64,000 bases of DNA, from the NCBI RefSeq assembly GCF_003610255.1, contig NZ_RAPS01000001.1, positions 3,472,001 through 3,536,000 of the forward strand, given 5' to 3'. The DNA is from Streptomyces sp. TLI_171 (lineage in GTDB: Bacteria; Actinomycetota; Actinomycetes; Streptomycetales; Streptomycetaceae). Made by a program: the position numbers and the translations under genes. Under the pieces are notes generated by a model. That model was not told where the DNA came from and did no database searches. It saw only the letters and a list, made by a program, of their open reading frames with translations. Within the stretch, counting starts at the first letter, position 1. Every line of letters begins with the position of its first letter. Positions 58,101 to 64,000 of this stretch are shown here, in pieces.

Positions 58101-58278
58101 ACACCAGCAGGGCCAGCCGGTCGGCGGTGCCGCCGAGCAGCTGGGTGGTCCACAGTTTCCGGTAGGGCCGGAGCCGCAGCAGTGCACGCGCCCGTTCGCC
58201 GGGCGTGCCGGCAGGGGCGACCTCCGGGAGGTCGGGGGCGGCGGTGCGTGCGGTAGGGGGCAGCTCCTCGCTCGTCAT
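55198..58278 (-). CDS. tmk: Thymidylate kinase fused to MFS-like membrane domain and coiled-coil tail
   Basis: A 1026-residue fusion. Residues 1-500 form an MFS-like membrane part (about 12 helices; TTQLLGGTADRLALLVFVPL). The dTMP kinase starts near 515: GYFIALEGGDGAGKSTQAQALAEWI (P-loop), TREPGGSPIGQRLR, ITDRYMDSSIAYQGAGRDL and VVLDVDPTAARDRF. From about 715 to 880 an Ala/Glu/Arg helix (AEAEAARLAAEEAERRR) is a long coiled coil. The tail repeats ETAVLPK about four times and ends in a basic patch. dTMP kinase makes dTDP. Membrane tethering of the enzyme is typical of streptomycetes; the purpose is unknown. Confidence 0.93.
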   Translation of the reverse strand: MTSEELPPTARTAAPDLPEVAPAGTPGERARALLRLRPYRKLWTTQLLGGTADRLALLVFVPLTVIAAALGGQLGHGYRALALSVAALFAARLLATGLVGAALLGPVHALVGGRIDRRWALLGADLFRALLIGLAPWWAIWSAGSATWVLLGSVFLAGVAERIWTIGKAAAVPGLLAVPEQPGPPSAASLDAVRTLDLRTGWAALPLAAGGLVALTLVNNVLAALGLDWLRAHQLVVAAVGTAALFVVNAALLYFQELPAGATAVPRSPLQGLRAPTDATPGAALKKGRTGSAPYFTFSIAAAYASMAGVAALGLLTAGEHLAGPIGYGLLVLAAAGTPALGIRLSRATLPGLSRRRLLALGLVTSGVALILAGLVLDFVLVLLFTVVAGLSAGVVIATGRGLLAQEIEEIRLGKVTEHLYAVLRAVVGGALIGMPLLAAAYGQVTLGEIRTGSFTFIHGGAALAVSTAGLLTLVLAAVVLMKTDDQRGVVPFGRELAQAVRGQAEVAPHRVAGKGYFIALEGGDGAGKSTQAQALAEWIRAKGHEVVLTREPGGSPIGQRLRALVLDVGNTGLSHRAEALIYAADRAEHVENVIRPALERGAVVITDRYMDSSIAYQGAGRDLAATEVARISRWATGGLVPDLTVVLDVDPTAARDRFTEALDRLESEPTEFHQRVRSGFLALAAADPARYLVVDGAQAPAAVTTSIRHRLDRELPLSGQEKVAKAEQERKAREDAARRAAEAEAARLAAEEAERRRLALLEELRAEQAEKDRLAAEEAARVEAENARKAAEAARLAAEAEAARRAEQEAERRAAEEVRLAAEAEAARKAAAEEAARVEFARQRELQREEQRRRAEEALLAAEAARRAEAASKAASERAPEAAADETAVLPKADETAVLPKVEETAVLPEVATEDAEQAADGADSTAETTRELPKPAADETAVLPKADPTARVPQGLFRDEDDSARTRELRPRPDWAEETPLDDLPSLTDSLLGSREEWARWEADDAPDAAPDEQPKRGWRRRKD

Positions 58279-58311
58279 ACGGTCAGCGTAGCGAGTGCGC
58301 GGCCCCGACCT

Positions 58312-58345
58312 TAACGGGCCTGCCCGGATTCGAACAGGCCCGTTA
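58312..58345. terminator. Terminator of topA
   Basis: 11-bp perfect stem TAACGGGCCTG, 12-base loop, 11 bp beyond the topA stop (minus strand). Confidence 0.8.
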
Positions 58346-58356
58346 CGGAGTACCCG

Positions 58357-61218
58357 TCAGCTCTCCTCGGACGAGCTGTCCGCGGCGGCGCTCTTCTTCG
58401 CCGCGGCGGTCTTCGCGGCGGTCTTCTTCACCGCGGCGGTCTTCTTCGCGACCGTCTTCTTGGCCGCGGTCTTCTTGGCCGCGGTGCCGGTGGCGGCCTT
58501 CTTCGCGGGGGCCTTCTTCGCCGGGGCCTTCTTGGCGGTCTTCTTCACCGGTCCGCGGGCGCGCTTCTCCGCGAGCAGCTCGAACGCCCGCTCGGGAGTG
58601 ATGCTCTCCACCTCGTCGTCCTTGCGGAGCGTCGCGTTGGTCTCCCCGTCGGTCACGTACGGGCCGAACCGGCCGTCCTTGACCACCACCGGCTTCTCGC
58701 TGACCGGGTCGTTGCCGAGCTCCTTCAGCGGCGGCGCGGCGGCGGCCCGGCCGCGCGCCTTGGGCTGGGCGTAGATGGCCAGCGCCTCGTCCAGGGTGAT
58801 GCTGAGCAGCTGCTCCTCGCTGGTGAGCGAGCGGGAGTCGGTGCCGCGCTTGAGGTACGGGCCGTAGCGGCCGTTCTGCGCGGTGATCTCGTTGCCCTCG
58901 GCGTCGGCGCCGACCACCCGGGGCAGCGACAGCAGCCGCAGTGCGTCCTCGAGCGTGACGGTGTCCAGGTCCATGGACTTGAACAGCGAGGCGGTGCGCG
59001 GCTTGACGGCGTTCTTGCCGGTCTTCGGGGTGCCCTCGGGCAGCACCTCGGTGACGTACGGGCCGTACCGGCCGGCCTTGGCGACCAGCGGGTTGCCGCT
59101 GACCGGATCGGTGCCGAGTTCGCGCTCGCCGCTGGGCTTGGCGAACAGCTCCTCGGCGAGTTCGACGGTCAGCTCGTCCGGCGGCAGCTCCTCGGGGACG
59201 TCGGCGCGCTGACCGGTCTCGCCCTCGACGGCGGAGGGGCGCTCCACGTACGGGCCGTAGCGGCCGACCCGGAGCACGATGCCGTCGCCGACCGGGAAGG
59301 AGCTGATCTCGCGGGCGTCGATCGCGCCGAGGTCGGTGACGAGTTCCTTCAGGCCGCCGAGGTGGTCGCCGTCGCCGTTGCCCGCGTCGGCGGCCACGCC
59401 GACCGCGTTGTCGGCCTCGCCCGCGCCGAAGTAGAAGCGCTTGAGCCACGGCACGGACTCGGCCTGGCCGGCCGCGATCCGGTCGAGGTCGTCCTCCATC
59501 CGCGCGGTGAAGTCGTAGTCGACCAGCCGGCCGAAGTGCTTCTCCAGCAGGTTGACCACGGCGAAGGACAGGAACGAGGGCACCAGGGCGGTGCCCTTCT
59601 TGAACACGTACTTGCGGTTGATGATCGTGTCGATGATCGACGCGTACGTCGACGGGCGGCCGATCTCGCGGTCTTCCAGCTCCTTGACCAGCGAGGCCTC
59701 GGTGTAGCGGGCCGGCGGCTTGGTGGCGTGGCCCTCGGGGGTGAGCCGTTCGGCGGCCAGCGGGTCGCCCTCGGTGACCTGCGGGAGGCGGCGCTCGCGG
59801 TCGTCGAGCTCGGCGTTGGGGTCGTCCGCGCCCTCGACGTAGGCCTTCAGGAAGCCGTGGAAGGTGATGATCTTGCCGGAGGCGGAGAACTCGGCGTCCC
59901 GGCCGTCGGCGGCGCGCCCGCCCACCTTGACGGTGACGGACTGGCCGACCGCGTCCTTCATCTGGGAGGCGACGGTGCGCATCCAGATCAGCTCGTACAG
60001 CCGGAAGTCGTCGCCGCTCAGGGCGGTCTCGGCGGGCGTGCGGAACCGGTCGCCGGACGGGCGGATCGCCTCGTGCGCCTCCTGGGCGTTCTTGACCTTG
60101 GAGGCGTAGGTGCGCGGCGCGTCCGGCAGGTAGTCGGCCCCGTACAGCTGGGTGACCTGGGCGCGGGCGGCGTTGATCGCGGTGTCCGACAGCGTGGTCG
60201 AGTCGGTGCGCATGTAGGTGATGAAGCCGTTCTCGTACAGCTTCTGCGCCACCTGCATGGTCCGCTTGGCGCCGAAGCCGAGCTTGCGGCTGGCCTCCTG
60301 CTGCAGCGTGGTGGTGCGGAACGGCGCGTACGGGGAGCGGCGGTACGGCTTGGACTCGACGCTGCGGACGCTGAACGCGGTCTGCTCCAGCGCGGCGGCC
60401 AGCGTGCGGGCGGCCTGCTCGTCGAGGTGCAGGGTGTTCGCGGCGTTCTTCAGCCGACCGTCGGAGCCGAAGTCGCGGCCGGTGGCGACCCGCTTGCCGT
60501 CGACGGTGATCAGGCGGGCGCCGAAGTTCTCCGGGTTGGCGGCGTCGGCGGCGGTGCGGCCGGTGCCGAAGGTGCCGACCAGGTCCCAGTAGGAGGCGGA
60601 GGTGAAGGCGATCCGCTCACGCTCCCGCTCGACGACCAGCCGGGTGGCGACGGACTGGACGCGGCCCGCCGACAGCTTCGGCATGACCTTCTTCCACAGC
60701 ACCGGGGAGACCTCGTAGCCGTAGAGGCGGTCCAGGATGCGGCGGGTCTCCTGGGCGTCGACCAGGCGCTGGTTGAGGTCGCGCGGGTTGCGCACGGCCT
60801 CCTGGATGGCGTCCTTGGTGATCTCGTGGAAGACCATCCGGTGCACCGGCACCTTGGGCTTCAGCACTTCCTGCAGGTGCCAGGCGATGGCCTCGCCCTC
60901 GCGGTCCTCATCGGTGGCGAGGAAGAGTTCGTCGGACTCCTTGAGCAGCGACTTCAGCTTCGTGACCTGGGACTTCTTGTCCGGGTTGACCACGTAGATC
61001 GGAGCGAAGTCGTGGTCGACGTCGACGCCGAGGCGGCGGACCTCGCCGGTGTACTCGTCCGGGACCTCGGCGGCCGTGCCGGGCAGGTCACGGATGTGAC
61101 CGACGCTGGCCTCGACGATGTAGCCGGGCCCGAGGTAGCCCTTGATCGTCTTGGCCTTGGCCGGCGACTCGACGATGACGAGTCGCTTGCCGTGCGCGGT
61201 CTCGCTGCTCGAGGACAC
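58357..61218 (-). CDS. topA: DNA topoisomerase I with lysine-rich tail
   Basis: A 953-residue type IA topoisomerase. The TOPRIM domain opens with KRLVIVESPAKAKTIKGYLG and has ATDEDREGEAIAWHL. The catalytic Tyr, near residue 330, lies in GFITYMRTDSTTLSD; RAGRVQSVATRLVVERE-like segments complete the active site. Four C-terminal repeats (GRYGPYV/L) and a tail of KKTAAKK-type lysine repeats (about 895-945) replace the zinc fingers of E. coli TopA, as usual in actinobacteria. The tail aids processivity. GTG 61218 has a weak GAGAGAAG site. Confidence 0.96.
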   Translation of the reverse strand: MSSSSETAHGKRLVIVESPAKAKTIKGYLGPGYIVEASVGHIRDLPGTAAEVPDEYTGEVRRLGVDVDHDFAPIYVVNPDKKSQVTKLKSLLKESDELFLATDEDREGEAIAWHLQEVLKPKVPVHRMVFHEITKDAIQEAVRNPRDLNQRLVDAQETRRILDRLYGYEVSPVLWKKVMPKLSAGRVQSVATRLVVERERERIAFTSASYWDLVGTFGTGRTAADAANPENFGARLITVDGKRVATGRDFGSDGRLKNAANTLHLDEQAARTLAAALEQTAFSVRSVESKPYRRSPYAPFRTTTLQQEASRKLGFGAKRTMQVAQKLYENGFITYMRTDSTTLSDTAINAARAQVTQLYGADYLPDAPRTYASKVKNAQEAHEAIRPSGDRFRTPAETALSGDDFRLYELIWMRTVASQMKDAVGQSVTVKVGGRAADGRDAEFSASGKIITFHGFLKAYVEGADDPNAELDDRERRLPQVTEGDPLAAERLTPEGHATKPPARYTEASLVKELEDREIGRPSTYASIIDTIINRKYVFKKGTALVPSFLSFAVVNLLEKHFGRLVDYDFTARMEDDLDRIAAGQAESVPWLKRFYFGAGEADNAVGVAADAGNGDGDHLGGLKELVTDLGAIDAREISSFPVGDGIVLRVGRYGPYVERPSAVEGETGQRADVPEELPPDELTVELAEELFAKPSGERELGTDPVSGNPLVAKAGRYGPYVTEVLPEGTPKTGKNAVKPRTASLFKSMDLDTVTLEDALRLLSLPRVVGADAEGNEITAQNGRYGPYLKRGTDSRSLTSEEQLLSITLDEALAIYAQPKARGRAAAAPPLKELGNDPVSEKPVVVKDGRFGPYVTDGETNATLRKDDEVESITPERAFELLAEKRARGPVKKTAKKAPAKKAPAKKAATGTAAKKTAAKKTVAKKTAAVKKTAAKTAAAKKSAAADSSSEES

Positions 61219-61527
61219 CTTCGCTCTTCTCTCCCGGTCGTTTACCAAAACTCCTGGGCCGTCGCATCGCGACGGCCCCACCAGCGGAGTGTGACCGTAC
61301 CCTGGCCACCCTTGTCAAACGGACGGATCCTGCTTTTTCACCGGCAAGGCCGACCGACGCCACTCGAACGGTAACCCGATGGCCGGTGTTCGAGCATGTC
61401 TTTCCGCCGCAACCGGGCCCGTCGCCGGGGCAGTGCGGGGCGGCGGCGAACGGCCGGAACCCGTCCCCGAGTGGCTCGGACCGGGTCTGCCGGGCGGCCT
61501 CGGACGGTGACCGGCCGGAACGTTTCG
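61219..61527. other. Non-coding gap upstream of topA
   Basis: 309 bp. A TTGACA (minus strand, 61318-61313) may be the -35 of topA, but I see no matching -10. Nothing else is recognisable. Confidence 0.4.
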
Positions 61528-62019
61528 TCAGCGCAACGCGACGGCCAGCAGGGTCAGCCCGCCGGCCAGCGCGGAGGTGCCGAGCAGCGCCCAGAACAGG
61601 TCCGCGGGCAGCGAGGGCAGCTCCTCGTGCGCGGCCAGCACCACCCGGTCCGGCCGCCGCGGGTCGTAGGCGACCTGGACGGCCGCGCCCGGGGCCAGCC
61701 GCACCGGCCGGCGCAGCGGGGTGTGCCCGCGCGGCCGGGCCAGCACCAGCCGGCCCGGTCCGCCCGGCACGCTCGCCGGACGCAGTTCGTGGACGGCGCC
61801 CGGGGCGGCGCCCGCCGAGGGCTCCACTGCGTAGGACAGCAGCGGGCTGCTGTCCGTGCCGTCGGCCGAGTCGGGGTCGGCCACCACCTGGGCGGTGGCG
61901 GGGACGCCACGCCGACGCAGCTGGTGGCGAAGGCGCAGTTCCACGGCGCACCAGAGCAGCAGCGCGCTCCCGAACGCCGCCAGGACCGCCCCGCCCACCA
62001 GCGTCGTCGGCGTCTCCAC
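61528..62019 (-). CDS. DUF3592-type membrane protein
   Basis: A 163-residue protein with an N-terminal helix (LVGGAVLAAFGSALLLWCAVEL) and a C-terminal one (LFWALLGTSALAGGLTLLAVAL). Between them is a beta domain (ATAQVVADPDS... SYAVEPS... VRLAPGAAVQVAYDPRRPDRVVL). The GxxVxVxYdPxxP pattern identifies DUF3592 proteins, whose function is unknown. GTG 62019 follows GGAGG. It lies after topA on the same strand but is read before it, with a 309-bp gap, so a separate transcript is likely. Confidence 0.78.
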   Translation of the reverse strand: METPTTLVGGAVLAAFGSALLLWCAVELRLRHQLRRRGVPATAQVVADPDSADGTDSSPLLSYAVEPSAGAAPGAVHELRPASVPGGPGRLVLARPRGHTPLRRPVRLAPGAAVQVAYDPRRPDRVVLAAHEELPSLPADLFWALLGTSALAGGLTLLAVALR

Positions 62020-62321
62020 CCGGTCCTCCCCCGCACTGTCCACAGCCTGTGGACAGCCACCCTGACAGCCGGTGGACAACCCGCGGCGGACTCCCGGCGT
62101 ACACCGGGCCACACCGAGGAGTCCGCCCGGTGAACGCGGCGGCGCCGCGGGCGGGTTGACGCGATGTCACCGGACGGCGGCGAGCGTCACCGAACGGCGG
62201 CGGACGTCACGGTCCGGCACCCGGCGTCACAGCCGGGCAACCGCCGAAACCGGTGCCCGGCCGTCCGCCGTGTCCAACGCTGCCGGACCGCACCGGTCAC
62301 CGCGCCCACCAGGGGGAGCTC
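62020..62321. other. Divergent gap with 20-bp direct repeats
   Basis: About 300 bp between the DUF3592 gene and the lipoprotein gene. Two 20-bp units starting at 62166 and 62186 (GTCACCG-ACGGCGGCG core) are followed by a third GTCAC at 62206. They are about 115 bp upstream of the lipoprotein start and could be an activator site. Confidence 0.4.
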
Positions 62322-62972
62322 ATGAACACCCGTCCGAACGCCGCCCGCCGCCTGCTCGCCACCGCCGCCCTGCTGACCGCCGCCGTCGCCGCGCTGACCG
62401 CCTGCGACCCGGAGGGCGACCAGGCTGCCACGGGCCCGGCCACCGCCTCCACCACCGCCGCGGCCTCCGCCCCGGCCGCGCCGTCCGCGAGCCACGGCGC
62501 CCCCACCCCGACCGCCTCCGGGCACGCCTCCACCGCGGCCACCCGCGCCGCCACCGCGAGCGCCCGGCCGAGCGCCGCGCACAGCAGCGCCGCGCCGCAG
62601 GCGGACTGCACCGCGGCGGCCCAGCGGCCCGGCCACCGGGTGATCAATGTCACCGCCGCGGCGGCCGACCGGCTGACCGCCACCGGGACGGTGTTCGTCT
62701 GCGGCCCGGAGGTCGACAACGACGGCTACTACCGGGCGACCGGTGCCGCCACCGGCTACTCGTTCGCCTCCGGCGCGAGCGCCCGCCTGGTCACCGTCTC
62801 GGGGGCGGTGGACAGCGCTCCGGTATCCGTCGCGGCGCTGGTCCAGCACGTCAACGACTGCGCGGCGGACCGCGAGCCCGCCGCGCCGTACGCCTGCTTC
62901 GGCGGCATGTACGACATCACCACCGACGCGGCCGGCCGGATCACCTCGGTGACCGAGCTCTACCACCCCTGA
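62322..62972 (+). CDS. Secreted lipoprotein of unknown function
   Basis: A 216-residue protein. MNTRPNAARRLLATAALLTAAVAALTAC is a lipoprotein signal with lipobox Cys28. A Thr/Ala/Ser-rich linker runs to about residue 92. The globular part holds four Cys (DCTAAA, FVCGPE, VNDCAAD, YACFGG), probably two disulphides. It has no domain that I recognise. ATG 62322 follows GGGGGAG. The linker and cysteines fit a cell-surface protein facing the wall. Confidence 0.8.
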   Translation: MNTRPNAARRLLATAALLTAAVAALTACDPEGDQAATGPATASTTAAASAPAAPSASHGAPTPTASGHASTAATRAATASARPSAAHSSAAPQADCTAAAQRPGHRVINVTAAAADRLTATGTVFVCGPEVDNDGYYRATGAATGYSFASGASARLVTVSGAVDSAPVSVAALVQHVNDCAADREPAAPYACFGGMYDITTDAAGRITSVTELYHP

Positions 62973-64000
62973 TCAGGCGACCGGCTCGATGAACCCCTGC
63001 TCGGTGAGCAGCCGCAGCGACTCGGGCACCCGGTCGCGCAGCCGCACCCGGTCCTCGCCGAGCAGTTGGGCGATCGCGTCGACGATCTCGCCGGCCGCCA
63101 GGGTGCCGTCGCAGACGCCGACGAAGCCCGCGCCGACGGTGTCCACCTTGGTGGCCCGCCGCATGCCCCGGTTGTGACGGAGGATCACGTGCTCCGGGTC
63201 CTCCGAACCGGGCGCGCCGATCTGCTCCTGCACCACCTCGTCGGCGAGCAGGTAGCGGGCGGCCAGCAGGCCCGCGTCGTCGTGGGTCCGCAGGAAGTCC
63301 TGCCGGGCGAACCACTCCTCGATGTGCGGCCCGAGCGGCTGCTCCACCGGGTGCGGCCACTCCTCGATCCGCACCACCGGGTCGCTCGCGCCGGACGCCC
63401 GCAGGGTGATCCAGCCGAAGCCGATGCCCTCCACCCCGGCGGCCTCGAAGCTGTCCAGCCACTCCTCGTAGCGGGCCGCGTAGTCCTCGCCCCGGTGGTC
63501 GCCGCCGTCGCGCAGCCACAGCTCCGCGTACTGGGCGACGTCCTGCACCTCGCGCTGCACCACCCAGGCGTCCAGACCGGTGCCGGCCACCCAGCCGGCC
63601 AGCCGGTCGTGCCAGTCCTCGCCCTTGACGTGCTGCCAGTTCGCCAGCAGCTGGCAGTAGCCGCCGGGCTCCAGGTGGGCGGCGGCGCCGCGGACCACGC
63701 TGCGGCACAGGTCGTCGCCGGCCATCCCGCCGTCCCGGTAGGTGAACCGGCCGGCCGGGGAGATCACGAACGGCGGGTTGGAGACGATCAGGTCGAAGCG
63801 GCGCTCGCCGACCGGCTCGTACAGGCTGCCCCCGGCGGTCTCCACCTGGTCGAAGCCGGAGAGTGCGGCGGTCAGCCGGGTGAAGTGCAGGGCCCGCGGG
63901 TTGAGGTCGGTGGCGGTGACCCGCTGGGCGTGCCGGGCCGCGTGCAGGGCCTGCACGCCGGAGCCGGAGCCCAGGTCCAGCACCTCGCGCACCGGCCGAC
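62973..64000 (-). CDS. Class I SAM-dependent methyltransferase (RsmC/PrmC-like), 5' end outside window
   Basis: At least 342 residues, still open at the window end. VLDLGSGSGVQALHAARHAQRVTATDLNPRAL is the SAM site; VSNPPFVISP is the NPPF catalytic motif of enzymes that methylate N of adenine, guanine or glutamine. The C-terminal half (about 200 residues) is an additional domain with RHNRGMRRATKVD. The pattern fits the actinobacterial transferase conserved near topA. The target is unknown. The stop abuts the lipoprotein gene (convergent, no gap), so terminators must lie within coding sequence. Confidence 0.88.
   Translation of the reverse strand, partial: RPVREVLDLGSGSGVQALHAARHAQRVTATDLNPRALHFTRLTAALSGFDQVETAGGSLYEPVGERRFDLIVSNPPFVISPAGRFTYRDGGMAGDDLCRSVVRGAAAHLEPGGYCQLLANWQHVKGEDWHDRLAGWVAGTGLDAWVVQREVQDVAQYAELWLRDGGDHRGEDYAARYEEWLDSFEAAGVEGIGFGWITLRASGASDPVVRIEEWPHPVEQPLGPHIEEWFARQDFLRTHDDAGLLAARYLLADEVVQEQIGAPGSEDPEHVILRHNRGMRRATKVDTVGAGFVGVCDGTLAAGEIVDAIAQLLGEDRVRLRDRVPESLRLLTEQGFIEPVA

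Noticed and set aside
54619..58314. Very long plus-strand open frame opposite holB and tmk
   Set aside because: Low-complexity Gly/Ala/Arg/Gln translation with no motif; the minus strand holds clear holB and tmk. High GC leaves open frames opposite real genes.
1..64000. Looked for insertion sequences, transposases, rRNA genes and riboswitches
   Set aside because: Apart from the integrase remnant and one tRNA, nothing convincing was seen on either strand.

Overview
The window is very GC-rich, uses GTG starts freely, has many 4-base ATGA/GTGA gene overlaps, and carries a topA / tmk-transporter fusion / holB block. Together these point to a chromosome of the Streptomycetaceae (Streptomyces or Kitasatospora). 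No other source was consulted, so functions rest on recognisable motifs and gene context.

Layout. (1) 1-1001: a partial NmrA-type quinone-reductase-like gene divergent from an HxlR regulator, with a ctaggtacctag palindrome between them. (2) 1127-8287: an apparent nucleotide-signalling conflict cassette. It holds a Crp-type regulator, a class III nucleotidyl-cyclase-like protein, a STAND-like protein with helical repeats, an SPFH-like coiled-coil protein, a PycTM-like membrane protein and an M48-type metalloprotease. The cyclase and the STAND-like protein share a near-identical Gly-rich motif of 24 residues. (3) 8295-12946: a DHA2 exporter with a divergent ArsR-like regulator, a small membrane protein, and an ECF41 sigma factor with an epimerase-like partner. 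(4) About 13.1-46.4 kb: a type II polyketide cluster of the angucycline kind. (5) About 46.5-64 kb: mostly core chromosome, namely a CYTH protein, trpBA, an integrase remnant beside tRNA-Thr, a LysE exporter, a lipoprotein peptidase, holB, tmk, topA, and a methyltransferase cut by the window end.

How the polyketide cluster should work (family knowledge plus inference). Acyl-CoA carboxylase subunits (39.6-41.4 kb; 27.4-29.2 kb) supply malonyl-CoA, and a PPTase (26.5 kb) activates the ACP. KS-alpha, chain length factor and ACP (36.4-39.1 kb), a ketoreductase, two didomain aromatase/cyclases and a JadI/UrdF-like cyclase make an angucyclinone. Three PgaE/JadH-like flavoprotein hydroxylases, a two-domain ABM oxygenase resembling the JadG/GilOII/AlpJ ring-opening enzymes, a flavin-dependent halogenase, a flavin reductase and a Tat-exported berberine-bridge-type oxidase would tailor it. 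No deoxysugar or glycosyltransferase gene lies in the window, so a chlorinated, possibly ring-cleaved aglycone is the simplest prediction. Three transporters and two quinone-stress genes could give self-protection.

Regulation. An AfsA-like butyrolactone synthase, a partner reductase, a JadR1-like response regulator and two TetR regulators form a gamma-butyrolactone-type control unit at 41.6-46.1 kb, with several related palindromes around it. GTCAG-type heptamers in 11-bp phase precede several biosynthetic operons. A TAGGTACCTA palindrome occurs at three quinone-stress or efflux promoters. A 517-bp stretch is repeated, identical as far as I could compare it, in inverted orientation in the two aromatase genes.
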